A DNA stretch of 64,000 nt. Source: Rhodophyticola sp. CCM32. GTDB taxonomy: Bacteria > Pseudomonadota > Alphaproteobacteria > Rhodobacterales > Rhodobacteraceae. A program made the position numbers and the translations under genes. Shown here piece by piece: positions 27,110 through 38,397 of this stretch; position 1 is the first letter of the stretch, and every line of letters begins with the position of its first letter. Under the pieces are notes generated by a model. That model did no database searches and had not been told where the DNA came from. It worked only from the letters and a program-made list of their open reading frames with translations. The DNA lies in the NCBI RefSeq assembly GCF_004751985.1, contig NZ_CP038492.1, forward strand, positions 1,674,001-1,738,000, written 5' to 3'.

Positions 27110-28402
27110 ATGGCTGATCGTAAAACCGCCACGCTAAGTTTTGACGGTAAAACACTTGATTTACCGATCCATTCACCCACTGCCGGGCCGGATGTGATCG
27201 ATATTGCCAAGCTTTACGGCCAAGGCGATGTGTTCACCCATGATCCGGGCTATACCTCCACATCCGCCTGCGAAAGCAAGATCACCTTCATTGATGGCGA
27301 AAAGGGCGAATTGCTCCATCGTGGTTATCCCATCGACCAGCTGGCGGCGAAATCCCATTTTCTGGAGGTCTGCTATCTGCTGCTCTATGGGGAGCTTCCC
27401 TCTGCCGCAGAAGCCGAGGATTTCGAAAGCCGTGTGACCAATCACACGATGCTGCACGAACAGATGGCCAATTTCTTCCGCGGGTTCCGCCGCGACGCCC
27501 ATCCGATGGCGGTGATGGTGGGCGTGGTGGGCGCGATGAGCGCCTTTTACCATGACAGCACCGATATCAACGACCCCTGGCAGCGCGAAGTGGCCTCGAT
27601 CCGGATGATCGCGAAGATGCCGACAATCGCGGCCTGGGCCTATAAATACACGATCGGACAGCCGTTTGTGTACCCGCGCAACGATTGCGATTATGCCACG
27701 AATTTCCTGCGCATGTGCTTCGCCGTCCCGGCCGAGGAATACCAGCCCGACCCGATCCTGTCGCGCGCGATGGACCGGATTTTCACCCTGCATGCGGATC
27801 ATGAACAAAACGCCTCCACCTCGACCGTGCGCCTTGCAGGGTCGTCCGGGGCCAACCCGTTTGCCTGTATCGCGGCTGGTATTGCCTGTCTCTGGGGCCC
27901 GGCCCATGGCGGGGCGAACCAAGCCTGTCTTGAGATGCTGAACGAGATCGGCACGGTGGACCGGATCCCGGACTTCATTGCCCGCGCCAAGGACAAGAAT
28001 GACCCGTTCCGCCTGATGGGCTTTGGTCACCGGGTCTACAAGAATTTCGACCCGCGTGCGACGGTGATGAAAGAAAGCGCTGATGAGGTTCTGGACCTTC
28101 TGGGGGTTGAGAACAAACCGATCCTGCAAGTGGCCAAGGAACTGGAAAAACAGGCGCTTCAGGACCCGTATTTCTCTGAGAAAAAGCTGTTCCCGAATGT
28201 GGATTTCTATTCCGGGATCATCCTTGAGGCGATGGGTTTCCCCACCTCGATGTTCACACCGATCTTCGCGGTCAGCCGCACCGTGGGCTGGATTTCCCAG
28301 TGGAAAGAGATGATCGCAGACCCGTCGGGCAAGATCGGCCGCCCCCGGCAGCTCTATACCGGTGCGTCCTATCGCGATTATGTGGATATCGAAAAACGCT
28401 GA
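27110..28402 (+). CDS. gltA: Citrate synthase
   Basis: A 430-residue type II (hexameric, NADH-sensitive-type) citrate synthase that condenses acetyl-CoA with oxaloacetate at the entry of the TCA cycle. Signature regions: [20 protein letters not shown] with catalytic His, [15 protein letters not shown] with the second His, and the downstream Asp in [10 protein letters not shown]. Start ATG 27110 gives the usual MADRK-like N-terminus. A strong terminator follows. Confidence 0.97.
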   Translation: MADRKTATLSFDGKTLDLPIHSPTAGPDVIDIAKLYGQGDVFTHDPGYTSTSACESKITFIDGEKGELLHRGYPIDQLAAKSHFLEVCYLLLYGELPSAAEAEDFESRVTNHTMLHEQMANFFRGFRRDAHPMAVMVGVVGAMSAFYHDSTDINDPWQREVASIRMIAKMPTIAAWAYKYTIGQPFVYPRNDCDYATNFLRMCFAVPAEEYQPDPILSRAMDRIFTLHADHEQNASTSTVRLAGSSGANPFACIAAGIACLWGPAHGGANQACLEMLNEIGTVDRIPDFIARAKDKNDPFRLMGFGHRVYKNFDPRATVMKESADEVLDLLGVENKPILQVAKELEKQALQDPYFSEKKLFPNVDFYSGIILEAMGFPTSMFTPIFAVSRTVGWISQWKEMIADPSGKIGRPRQLYTGASYRDYVDIEKR

Positions 28403-28421
28403 TCGCCGAACCCGCTTCAAG

Positions 28422-28455
28422 GACCGCCCCGATCCGGGCGGTCTTTTCCCTTTTT
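28422..28455 (+). terminator. Rho-independent terminator of gltA
   Basis: GACCGCCC (28422-28429) pairs with GGGCGGTC (28436-28443), followed by TTTTCCCTTTTT. Confidence 0.88.
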
Positions 28456-28462
28456 GGGCCCC

Positions 28463-28497
28463 CTTCTCTGCGTCCCAAAATATCCCCGCCGGAGGCA
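28463..28497. repeat. Short repeat TTCTCTGC...AATATCCCCGCC
   Basis: CTTCTCTGC, then six bases, AAATATCCCCGCC, one base and GAGGCA. The same arrangement is at 49044-49076. I know similar strings at gene ends in other Rhodobacterales genomes; function unknown. Confidence 0.6.
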
Positions 28498-28554
28498 TAG
28501 ACTCTTTCTGCTGCCTGGGCGAATTTGACCCATCCGCAGCAATAAGAGGCTCCC

Positions 28555-29493
28555 ATGACCCAGAAGATCATTATCGACACCGACCCGGGCCAGGACGACG
28601 CGGTGGCGATCCTGCTGGCGCTGGCCAGTCCCGAGGAGATTGAGGTTCTGGGCATCACCGCCGTTGCGGGGAATGTGCCGCTGGCCCTGACCGAACGGAA
28701 TGCGCGGATTGTCTGTGAACTGGCGGGGCGCACTGATATCCCGGTTTTTGCGGGCTGTGACGCCCCGCTGTCGCGCAAGCTGATCACGGCGGAACATGTG
28801 CATGGGAAAACCGGGCTCGACAGCCCGCAACTGCCCGATCCGACCATGCCTTTGCAGGATCAGCACGGGGTTGATTTCATCATCGACACCCTGCGCCGCG
28901 AACCCGCCGGCAGCGTCACCCTGTGCCCGCTTGGGCCCCTGACCAATATCGCCACAGCACTGAACCGTGCGCCCGATATCGCGGAAAAAGCCGCCGGAAT
29001 CGTTCTGATGGGCGGCGCCTATTTCGAGGTGGGCAACATCACACCGGCGGCAGAATTCAACATCTATGTCGATCCGCAAGCCGCAGATATCGTGCTTAAA
29101 TCAGGTATTCCCATAACCATCATGCCACTGGACCTGACCCATAAGGCGCTGACCACCGCCGACCGGGTGGCCGCGTTTCGCGCCATGGGCACCCATGTGG
29201 GCCGGATGGTGGCGGAATGGACCGATTTTTACGAGCGCTTCGACAAGGAAAAATACGGCTCGGAAGGCGCGCCGCTCCATGACCCTTGTGTGATCGCCTG
29301 GCTGATCCGCCCGGATCTGTTCAAGGGCCGGTTCATCAATGTCGAGGTCGAAACCCGGTCAGACCTGACCCTGGGCATGACCGTGGCCGATTGGTGGCGT
29401 GTGACCGACCGTGCGCCCAATGCCACCTTCATGGGGGATGTGGATGCGGCCGGGTTTTTCGATCTGCTGACCGAACGCCTCGCCCGGTTCTGA
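28555..29493 (+). CDS. Inosine/uridine-preferring nucleoside hydrolase
   Basis: A 312-residue N-ribohydrolase that releases bases from ribonucleosides for salvage. The Ca2+-binding N-terminal motif [14 protein letters not shown] is complete, and the substrate-site segments [11 protein letters not shown] and [10 protein letters not shown] are present. Base preference cannot be told. It is probably transcribed with or ahead of selO, 50 bases downstream. Confidence 0.92.
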   Translation: MTQKIIIDTDPGQDDAVAILLALASPEEIEVLGITAVAGNVPLALTERNARIVCELAGRTDIPVFAGCDAPLSRKLITAEHVHGKTGLDSPQLPDPTMPLQDQHGVDFIIDTLRREPAGSVTLCPLGPLTNIATALNRAPDIAEKAAGIVLMGGAYFEVGNITPAAEFNIYVDPQAADIVLKSGIPITIMPLDLTHKALTTADRVAAFRAMGTHVGRMVAEWTDFYERFDKEKYGSEGAPLHDPCVIAWLIRPDLFKGRFINVEVETRSDLTLGMTVADWWRVTDRAPNATFMGDVDAAGFFDLLTERLARF

Positions 29494-29543
29494 TCTGGCA
29501 TTTCCCGTCTTGTCGCCCTACCTCTGAAGGCAAGGAGCGTTCG

Positions 29544-30986
29544 ATGACCGTTCAGATCCCGTTCGACAACAGCTATGCCCGCCTGCCCGACCGGTTTTTC
29601 ACCGCGCAGCCGCCCACGCCCGTGGCCGCCCCGGGCCTGATCACGGTGAACCGCCCCCTTGCGGCAGAGCTGGGCATCACCCTGCCCAATGATGACACCG
29701 GGATTGCCGCGATTTTTGCAGGCAACACCCTGCCCGATGGGGCCACCCCGCTGGCCCAGGTCTATGCCGGGCATCAATTTGGCGGATGGGCGCCGCAGCT
29801 TGGCGATGGCCGGGCGGTGCTGTTGGGCGAAGTGGTCGACCGGGCTGGCCAGCGCCGCGATATCCAGTTGAAAGGCGCGGGCCCCACGCCCTATTCGCGC
29901 ATGGGTGACGGGCGCGCCTGGCTGGGCCCGGTGCTGCGGGAATATATCATATCCGAAGCGATGTGCGCCCTTGGCATTCCCACCACCCGCGCGCTGGCCG
30001 CCGTCACCACCGGCGAGCCAGTGCTGCGCGAGGCGGCGATGCCCGGCGCCATTGTCACCCGGGTGGCCGCCAGCCATATCCGCGTGGGCACGTTTCAGTA
30101 TTTCGCCGCGCGCAGGGATGTCGAGGCGTTGCAGGCGTTGAGCGCACACGCCATTGCGCGCCACTACCCCGACGCGGACGGCCCGCTTGGCCTGTTGCAG
30201 GCGGTGATCGCGGCGCAGGCAAGGCTGGTGGCAAAATGGATGGGGGTGGGTTTTATCCATGGGGTGATGAATACCGACAATATGTCGATTGCCGGAGAAA
30301 CCATTGATTACGGGCCCTGCGCCTTCATGGATGCCTATCATTCCGAAAAAGTGTTCAGCTCGATTGATCAGTTCGGGCGTTATGCGTTCGGCAATCAGCC
30401 GAATGTGGCGGTGTGGAATCTGGCGCAACTGGCCACGGCGCTGTTACCGCTGATGCCGGAGCGTGACAGCGCAATTGAGATTTTCACTCATGAGATCAAC
30501 ACATTCCCCGATCTCTTTGATCTGGAATGGCACCGGGTCTTGCGGGCCAAACTGGGCCTGGCGCGGGTCGAAGAGGCGGATGTGGCGCTGGCCTTCGATC
30601 TGCTGACCCTGATGGAGCAGGCACAGGCCGATTTCACCCGCTACTTCCGGGGTTTGTCGGGCGCTGACCCGGCACAGACCGCCGCCGAGTTCACCGATCC
30701 CGGCCCGTTCAATACCTGGCTCCTGCGCTGGCAGACCCGGCTGGACCGGGAGACGCGCAGCCCCGCAGAACGGCAATCGGCGATGGAAGCGGTCAATCCG
30801 GCCTTCATCCCGCGCAACCACCGTGTTGAAGAGGTGATTAAGGCTTCTCTGTCAGGGGATTACGATCCGTTTTTCAAGCTTGTCGACATCCTGAAACGCC
30901 CCTTCGAGGACCAGCCCGAAAACCGCGCCTATCAGGCGGCCCCGGCCCCGGAAGAGACCGTCACACGCACCTTCTGTGGCACCTGA
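29544..30986 (+). CDS. selO: Protein adenylyltransferase SelO (YdiU family)
   Basis: A 480-residue pseudokinase-fold enzyme that attaches AMP to proteins, linked to redox stress in E. coli. Characteristic stretches: [18 protein letters not shown], the nucleotide-binding ELKGAG-like [12 protein letters not shown], and [20 protein letters not shown]. It ends in FCGT, where eukaryotic homologues carry selenocysteine; here it is Cys. ATG 29544 has AAGGAG upstream; the longer open frame starts inside the previous gene. Confidence 0.93.
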   Translation: MTVQIPFDNSYARLPDRFFTAQPPTPVAAPGLITVNRPLAAELGITLPNDDTGIAAIFAGNTLPDGATPLAQVYAGHQFGGWAPQLGDGRAVLLGEVVDRAGQRRDIQLKGAGPTPYSRMGDGRAWLGPVLREYIISEAMCALGIPTTRALAAVTTGEPVLREAAMPGAIVTRVAASHIRVGTFQYFAARRDVEALQALSAHAIARHYPDADGPLGLLQAVIAAQARLVAKWMGVGFIHGVMNTDNMSIAGETIDYGPCAFMDAYHSEKVFSSIDQFGRYAFGNQPNVAVWNLAQLATALLPLMPERDSAIEIFTHEINTFPDLFDLEWHRVLRAKLGLARVEEADVALAFDLLTLMEQAQADFTRYFRGLSGADPAQTAAEFTDPGPFNTWLLRWQTRLDRETRSPAERQSAMEAVNPAFIPRNHRVEEVIKASLSGDYDPFFKLVDILKRPFEDQPENRAYQAAPAPEETVTRTFCGT

Positions 30987-31004
30987 CGCGTTTCGGGAAA
31001 GAGT

Positions 31005-31130
31005 GGAGGGCAGCGCCCGAACCGAGGGGTGGGCGAGAAGCGCCCGCCCCGTGTGGGCGGTTCGGGCGCTGCCCGGCGGTGCCGCCGGGCGGAAGTATAA
31101 CGTAGAGTGTGTGGAATTTTGGTCTGGCTC
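31005..31130. repeat. GC-rich multi-hairpin intergenic element
   Basis: Contains GGGCAGCGCCCGAACCG, GCGAGAAGCGCCCGCCC, CGGTTCGGGCGCTGCCC and the core CCCGGCGGTGCCGCCGGG. The first and third strings are complementary, forming a large nested stem. Fills the convergent gap between selO and the membrane protein gene, so it may terminate both. Confidence 0.75.
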
Positions 31131-31131
31131 T

Positions 31132-31776
31132 CTAACGGCTGCGGGACCGGCTGAAAAACCGGCGGTTCAGGCGGATGAATTCGTCAATCATCGCCCGGCT
31201 GCCCCCCAGATCGCGGCCTTTGAGGTAAAGATATCCCGCGAAACCTCCCAGACCCGCGCCGATGCAATCGACGATCAGATCCCACATCGTGTCCATCAGC
31301 CCGGATTTCTGCATGTTCAGGGTAAAAATCTGGTCCATCCCGAATTCAAAAATCTCCCAGACCGCGCCGATGGTGACGCCCATGCAAAAGGCGATCAGGC
31401 CCAGTGCCCAGGCTGGCGCGGCATAGCGGTCGCCTTCAAACAGCAGGAAGATCAGCAGAAAGCCCAGCAGGCCGAACGTGACCGCCGACAGCCCGTGCAG
31501 GGCAATATCCCACCACCAGTAGCGTTCATAGAAATCAAACACTTCGCCCAGAAACAGGGTGGAAAACGTGAACACCACGATCAGCGCGATGAACCGGCGC
31601 GGCAGGCGGATGCCAAGGCGCGGTGCCAGCAGCAGCGGCAACATGGACACCGCCAATGTGGCAAGTGACACAAAGACCACCGTCCATCGCCCCGTGCCCA
31701 ACCCGACAAGGGCGGCAGCAAGCAGAATGCTCCAGACCGCATAGGTAACAGGTGTTTGTCCGCGCAGGATCCCCAT
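31132..31776 (-). CDS. DUF2238/YjdF-like integral membrane protein
   Basis: A 214-residue protein with about six membrane helices. The region EVFDFYERYWWWDIALHG and the later GAVWEIFEFGMDQIF, MDTMWDLIVDCIGA carry conserved acidic and His residues within membrane-embedded segments, typical of the DUF2238 (YjdF) family. Its function is not established. The C-terminus is basic and cytoplasmic. Divergent from the EEP nuclease-like gene. Confidence 0.7.
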   Translation of the reverse strand: MGILRGQTPVTYAVWSILLAAALVGLGTGRWTVVFVSLATLAVSMLPLLLAPRLGIRLPRRFIALIVVFTFSTLFLGEVFDFYERYWWWDIALHGLSAVTFGLLGFLLIFLLFEGDRYAAPAWALGLIAFCMGVTIGAVWEIFEFGMDQIFTLNMQKSGLMDTMWDLIVDCIGAGLGGFAGYLYLKGRDLGGSRAMIDEFIRLNRRFFSRSRSR

Positions 31777-31820
31777 CTTTGTAGTCTATGCCGTCAGACC
31801 GGGCTTTCCCAGAGCCGAAA

Positions 31821-31892
31821 AGCGTTTCGGGTCAGCCTTGGATCGAACGCGTTTTCCGATACGATCTGTTTTCAGGTTAAACCCGAAACGCT
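31821..31892. repeat. Shortened TATAGCGTTTCG-type element
   Basis: AGCGTTTCGGGT (31821-31832) pairs perfectly with ACCCGAAACGCT (31881-31892). The interior GATCGAACGCG and TTTTCAGGTTAAAC strings match the ~100-bp copies at 34.9 and 40.9 kb. Unusually, this one lies in a divergent promoter region. Confidence 0.65.
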
Positions 31893-31917
31893 GTATTGGC
31901 CTGCCACTGTGACCCCG

Positions 31918-32640
31918 ATGAGCATACCGCCCCCAAAAAACCCGCAGCATCTGCGGCTGGTCAGCTATAATATCCGCAAATGCGTGGGGCTTGATCAACG
32001 CCGCGATCCGCACCGGATTCTGCGGGTTCTGGCCGGGCTGGGCGCCGATCTGGTGGCGCTGCAAGAGGCGGATCGCAGGCTTGGCCCCCGCCGCGCCGCC
32101 CTGCCCCGCGCCCTGATCCGGGAAGAGACCGGGATGCAGGTGGCGCCTTTGGCCACCAACTCGGTTTCCCTGGGCTGGCATGGCAATGCGCTGCTTCTGG
32201 CGCCGGGATGGCGGGTCGGGCATATCCACCGCCTGCCGCTGATCGGGCTGGAACCAAGGGGCGCGGTGTTTGCCGATCTCGACGGGCCGTATGGCGTGCT
32301 GCGTGTCATCACCACCCATCTGGGTTTGCGCCGACGTGACCGGCAGCGGCAGATGACCCAGATCATGGCCGAGCTGGCGGCCCTGCCCTCCTGGCCCACG
32401 GTTCTGTTGGGGGATCTGAATGAATGGGCCCCGGCGGCGGGGTTTGCGCCGCTGGATCCGTATTTCCGGCTTCACAGGCCCGGGCGCAGCTTTCCGTCCT
32501 TCCGGCCCGTCGCGGCGCTGGACCGGATTGCCACCGGCCCGGGGCTCAGCCTTGCGCAAAGCGGGGTCATGCGCGCGGGCGCGGCGGGCTGGGCGTCGGA
32601 TCATCTGCCGGTCTGGGCCGATGTGGTGACGGACGGTTGA
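31918..32640 (+). CDS. Endonuclease/exonuclease/phosphatase family protein
   Basis: A 240-residue DNase I-like fold protein. Motifs: RLVSYNIRK (Asn), DLVALQEAD (catalytic Glu), VITTHLGL (His), LLGDLNEW (Asp-x-Asn) and WASDHLPVWADV (terminal Asp-His). Members cleave phosphodiesters in nucleic acids, lipids or signalling molecules; no secretion signal is present. ATG 31918 fits the domain start. Its last 74 bases overlap the end of the convergent transporter gene. Confidence 0.85.
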   Translation: MSIPPPKNPQHLRLVSYNIRKCVGLDQRRDPHRILRVLAGLGADLVALQEADRRLGPRRAALPRALIREETGMQVAPLATNSVSLGWHGNALLLAPGWRVGHIHRLPLIGLEPRGAVFADLDGPYGVLRVITTHLGLRRRDRQRQMTQIMAELAALPSWPTVLLGDLNEWAPAAGFAPLDPYFRLHRPGRSFPSFRPVAALDRIATGPGLSLAQSGVMRAGAAGWASDHLPVWADVVTDG

Positions 32641-33508
32641 TCAGGACCAGCCCGGCACAGACCAGCGCCAGGGCCATCCATATCTCGGGCCCTGCATGTT
32701 CCCCCAGCAGGGCCCAGCCCAGGATCACGCCGAAAATCGGCGACAGGAAGCTGAAAGACGCCACCGAGGCCGCAGGGTAGATGCCAAGCAACCAGAACCA
32801 GAACAAAAACCCCGCGCTGACCACCGCCACGATCTGAAACCCCAGACCCAGCCAGTGGATCAGGGATGGCTCCCGCAACAAGGGCCCGAAGAACAGCGCC
32901 GCCAGCAGCAGGATCGGGGTGGACACGACCAGTTGCCACAAAAGCTGCATCTCGGGGCGGACCTGTTTCAATGCGGTGGCGCGGGTACATAAGGCAACCG
33001 CCGCCCAGCAGATCGAGGCCGCGAGGGCAAAAAGATCACCGGTCAGGGAGGCCGCCCCATCAGGCCCGCCGCGATTGAAGATCGCCCAGGCCATGCCGGC
33101 AACGGCCAGGATCAACCCGATGGCTTTGGCGGGGGTGATCTTTTCCCCCGGCAGCAGAAGATGCGCGCCAAGCGTCATCCAGACCGGCATGGTGTAGAAA
33201 ATCACCGACAAACGGGTGACGGTTGTCATATCAAGCGCCAGAAACAGAAAGATGAATTCCGCCGCGAATATCACGCCGACCAACAGCCCGGCGGGTCGTG
33301 TGCCCGGCGCGATTCGCAGGGAAAGGCCCCGCAACCGCATCCAGGCGAGAATACAGACCGCCCCGCCAAGCGAGCGGAGACCGGCCAGAAAAACCGGTTG
33401 CAGCCCGTCATTGCTGACTTTGATCACCACCTGATTGACCGCCAGCAACAGCGCAAACCCGGTGAGGGAAACCACCCCGAACGCATCCAGATTGTCTTTG
33501 CGCTGCAT
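32567..33508 (-). CDS. EamA/DMT-family transporter
   Basis: A 313-residue protein with ten predicted membrane helices in two EamA repeats, typical of drug/metabolite exporters; substrate unknown. Lys/Arg positions follow the inside-positive rule. ATG 33508 (MQRKDNLD) is preferred for its short polar N-terminus; ATG 33568 would add 20 residues. The tail (about 25 residues, Pro/Arg-rich) extends over the end of the EEP-family gene. Confidence 0.85.
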   Translation of the reverse strand: MQRKDNLDAFGVVSLTGFALLLAVNQVVIKVSNDGLQPVFLAGLRSLGGAVCILAWMRLRGLSLRIAPGTRPAGLLVGVIFAAEFIFLFLALDMTTVTRLSVIFYTMPVWMTLGAHLLLPGEKITPAKAIGLILAVAGMAWAIFNRGGPDGAASLTGDLFALAASICWAAVALCTRATALKQVRPEMQLLWQLVVSTPILLLAALFFGPLLREPSLIHWLGLGFQIVAVVSAGFLFWFWLLGIYPAASVASFSFLSPIFGVILGWALLGEHAGPEIWMALALVCAGLVLINRPSPHRPRPADDPTPSPPRPRA

Positions 33509-33616
33509 CCCTGCCCCCTTGCCCGATGCGCAGACCAGACGGGGATCATCCGCCGGTGTCAACGGCAAGCGACCCGTGATAAGGAAAAGGAAAATCTTCT
33601 GACCAGGCCGGACAGC

Positions 33617-34861
33617 ATGACATTGTTACAGATTACATCGCTCTTGATCGTTCTGGCCGGAGGCTTTGGCGCGATGAATTATCTGTTCCTGCGCCTGCCC
33701 TCATCCATCGGCATTCTGGTGGTGGCACTGGCCGCCTCGCTGGTGGCGCTTGGGGTCGATCTGGTCTTTCCCGCGCTTGGCATCACCGATCAGGCCCGGG
33801 CGCTGGTCACCGGCATCGACTTTTCCGAAGCCCTGCTTGAGGGGATGCTGGGCCTGCTGCTGTTTGCCGGTGCGCTGCATGTGAAGATCGAGGATCTGCG
33901 CGCCGAGTGGCGGGTGGTGGCCCTGATGGCAACCATCGGTGTGGGGCTGTCAACGGTGCTGATCGGGGTCGGATTTTCCTGGATCACCGGCATGCCCCTG
34001 CTGATTGCGCTGACCTTCGGGGCGATTGTCACACCGACCGACCCGGTGGCGGTTCTGGGGGTGCTGCGGGCCGCCAATCTGCGCAAATCGCTGGAAACCA
34101 AGATTGCCGGCGAAAGCCTGTTCAATGATGGCGTGGCCTATGTGGTGTTTCTGATCCTGCTTGGCCTGGCCTTCACCGGCGGTGACCATCATGGCGGTGG
34201 CGAAGGGGGCGGCGGGCTGGCCGAGGCCGGTTTGCTGTTTGTGCAGGAGGCGTTTGGCGGGGCCGCGCTTGGCGCCGTGCTTGGCTGGCTGACCTTTCGG
34301 GTGATGCGGCGGATTGATGACCCCTCACTTGAGGTGCTGCTGACGCTTGGGCTGGCCTTTGGCGGCTATGAACTGGCCATCGCGCTGCATGTATCGGCCC
34401 CGATCATGGCGGTGGTGGCTGGCCTTCTGATCGGGCATACGGGCCCCAAGGGCGGCATGTCGGAACGCACCCGCGCGTATGTGGATGCGTTCTGGGAACT
34501 GATCGACGAGATATTGAACGCCATCCTGTTCCTGCTGATCGGGGTCGAGGTGTTTGCGATTGCCTTCGACTGGAGCCTTCCGGGCACCGGGGCTGCGGCC
34601 ATCGCCCTGGCGCTTCTGGCCCGTCTGGTTGCGGTCTCGGTGCCGGTTCTGATGCTGCGCCCGTTCCGCGATTTTTCTCAAGGGGTGATCCCGATCATGA
34701 CCTGGGGCGGGCTGAAAGGCGGTATTTCGGTCGCTCTGGCGCTGTCACTGCCCGAAGGAGACTGGAAACCGCTGATCCTTGGGGCGACCTATATGGTGGT
34801 GGTCTTCTCGATCATCGTTCAGGGGCTGACTGTGGGGGCTTTGGCCAAACGGTTGACCTAA
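33617..34861 (+). CDS. Sodium/proton antiporter, CPA1 (NhaP) family
   Basis: A 414-residue antiporter with 12-13 membrane helices. The ion-binding core is recognisable: ATIGVGLSTVLIG, TFGAIVTPTDPVAVLGVLR (helix with the TP/DP pair) and AGESLFNDGVAYVVF with the conserved ND acid. A His/Gly-rich cytoplasmic loop (GGDHHGGGEGGGG) follows. It would export Na+ (or K+) in exchange for protons, fitting a saline habitat. Start ATG 33617 abuts the first helix. Confidence 0.9.
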   Translation: MTLLQITSLLIVLAGGFGAMNYLFLRLPSSIGILVVALAASLVALGVDLVFPALGITDQARALVTGIDFSEALLEGMLGLLLFAGALHVKIEDLRAEWRVVALMATIGVGLSTVLIGVGFSWITGMPLLIALTFGAIVTPTDPVAVLGVLRAANLRKSLETKIAGESLFNDGVAYVVFLILLGLAFTGGDHHGGGEGGGGLAEAGLLFVQEAFGGAALGAVLGWLTFRVMRRIDDPSLEVLLTLGLAFGGYELAIALHVSAPIMAVVAGLLIGHTGPKGGMSERTRAYVDAFWELIDEILNAILFLLIGVEVFAIAFDWSLPGTGAAAIALALLARLVAVSVPVLMLRPFRDFSQGVIPIMTWGGLKGGISVALALSLPEGDWKPLILGATYMVVVFSIIVQGLTVGALAKRLT

Positions 34862-34962
34862 AGCTTTTCGAGTTTAACCTGAGACATATGTCATCACTTT
34901 TCGCGTTCGACCGAAGGGAGAGGCAGAGAACAAGTGATTCATGTTTAACTCGAAACGCTATA
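34860..34962. repeat. TATAGCGTTTCGA-ended ~100-bp element, inverted
   Basis: Almost identical by eye to the reverse complement of 40851-40955, from AAGCTTTTCGAGTTTAACCT through CATATGTCATCACTTTTCGCG to AACTCGAAACGCTATA. The ends form long imperfect inverted repeats. It begins at the stop of the antiporter gene. I see no gene in the rest of 34963-35154. Confidence 0.85.
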
Positions 34963-35154
34963 AAACCTCGGATTGCCCATGGTCAGGGTTTTCGCACAGG
35001 TCGCTTTGCCTTAAGGTTTTCTGCGTTTGATTTCGGCAAGACCGATGGCCGCCGCAGGTTTTGGCGCATGGCCATATATTTTGAAAAAGGGTATTTCAGA
35101 AAAAATGCGACCTGCTGTAAAACTCCCATTTGATATTCAGGCGGAGATCCGGCC

Positions 35155-35568
35155 ATGACCGACACGATTGAGGCACGCTGCGAAACAAAAGGTCTGCGGA
35201 TGACAGATCAGCGGCGGGTGATTGCGCAGGTGTTGGAACAGGCCGCCGACCACCCGGATGTGGAGGAGCTTTACGCCCGTGCCTCGGCCCGCGACCCGCG
35301 GATTTCCATCGCCACGGTTTACCGCACCGTGAAGCTGTTCGAGGAATCGGGTATCATTGAGCGGTTGGAGTTTGGCGATGGCCGCGCACGGTATGAGGAT
35401 GCAGAGCGGGACCATCATGATCATCTGATCGACATGAATTCCGGCGCGGTGATCGAATTTGTCGATCCCGAGATCGAAGCCCTGCAGGAAAAGATCGCCA
35501 GAAAGCTGGGCTATCAGTTGAAGGGTCACAGGCTGGAACTCTATGGCGTGCCTCTGAAAAAGAACTGA
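35155..35568 (+). CDS. Fur-family metal-responsive regulator (Fur/Mur)
   Basis: A 137-residue winged-helix repressor. The DNA-binding part has LRMTDQRRVIAQVLEQA and ISIATVYRTVKLFEESGII. The metal region has HHDHLIDMNSGAVIEF, with the regulatory-site His residues, and lacks the C-terminal CxxC zinc pairs, as in most alphaproteobacterial Fur/Mur proteins, which often sense manganese as well as iron. GGAGATCC precedes ATG 35155. It may control iron or manganese uptake; no target is visible here. Confidence 0.9.
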   Translation: MTDTIEARCETKGLRMTDQRRVIAQVLEQAADHPDVEELYARASARDPRISIATVYRTVKLFEESGIIERLEFGDGRARYEDAERDHHDHLIDMNSGAVIEFVDPEIEALQEKIARKLGYQLKGHRLELYGVPLKKN

Positions 35569-35580
35569 CTGCCCCCGGAA

Positions 35581-35624
35581 ACGGAATTCTCCAGAATTCC
35601 GTCGGTTTTCCTCAAGGAAAACGG
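35581..35624. repeat. Double-hairpin element (EcoRI palindrome type)
   Basis: ACGGAATTCT/AGAATTCCGT (35581-35602), then a GTTTTCC...GGAAAAC hairpin (35605-35622) with a four-base loop. The outer base pairs differ from the other copies but still pair. Confidence 0.85.
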
Positions 35625-35707
35625 GCCGGCCCCGGCGCCAGAGCTTTCCCTTGCCTGATTGCGGCGTTAGAGCAGACGGGCAGCCGAGACAAAAAGGCCC
35701 CCGATAC

Positions 35708-37950
<2,243 letters not shown>

Positions 37951-38043
37951 AGCGGCAGCACCGCCCGTTCTGGCGGGGCCACAGATATCATGAAGCGAGG
38001 TGGCCATATTACACCCGCTGAGACATGGAGCGTCCTCCTAGAG

Positions 38044-38136
38044 TACCCTGCCTTAAACCTGAGACATCGCTCATCACAAATGTCCCGAGAACGCGAAGCG
38101 TGGCAGGGTATTTGTGATTCAAGTTTAAGGCAGGGT
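38044..38136. repeat. CCCTGCCTTAAAC-ended ~95-bp element (best copy)
   Basis: Ends TACCCTGCCTTAAACCTGA and TCAAGTTTAAGGCAGGGT are terminal inverted repeats. The internal palindrome CACAAATGTCCC/GGGTATTTGTG flanks ACGCGAAGCGTGGC. Nearly identical to 19701-19793. First of three elements stacked in the 37951-38397 gap between eno and anmK, which holds no gene. Confidence 0.85.
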
Positions 38137-38140
38137 GCTT

Positions 38141-38243
38141 TATAGCGTTTCGACTTTATGTTGAAACGCCTTTCGCTGCCTTTCGCCTTTGGCTCAAACG
38201 CGAAAGCCGTTCTACTGCTTCAATGTAAAGTCGAAACGCTATA
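38141..38243. repeat. TATAGCGTTTCGA-ended ~100-bp element
   Basis: TATAGCGTTTCGACTTTA (38141-38158) and TAAAGTCGAAACGCTATA (38226-38243) are perfect inverted arms, continued by imperfect pairing. A CTTTCGCTGCCTTTCGCC centre with its own CGTTTGAGC-type pairing lies between. It begins four bases after the previous element. Confidence 0.85.
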
Positions 38244-38244
38244 A

Positions 38245-38385
38245 AATTCTGCACCATATGTACATTGCGCATAGGGCATCGCCCGCCCCGTGGGGGCGGT
38301 ACGGGCGCTGCCCGGCGGTGCCGCCGGGCGGAAGGGTGATGTGGGGGTGATTATGATTCAGAATTTCAGGCCGGGCGCTTTAACC
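38245..38385. repeat. GC-rich multi-hairpin element, inverted
   Basis: Reverse-complement match to the 17.1 kb copy: AATTCTGCACCATATG, GGGCATCGCCCGCCCC, GGCGGTACGGGCGCTGCC, CGGCGGTGCCGCCGGGCGG, GTGATGTGG and CAGAATTTCAGGC. Third element of the stack. Confidence 0.8.
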
Positions 38386-38397
38386 CCCCGGCTTTCC

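Noticed and set aside
31756..31917. Upstream extension of the EEP-family gene
   Set aside because: The extension reads through a repeat element and the divergent promoter region; the domain starts right after ATG 31918.
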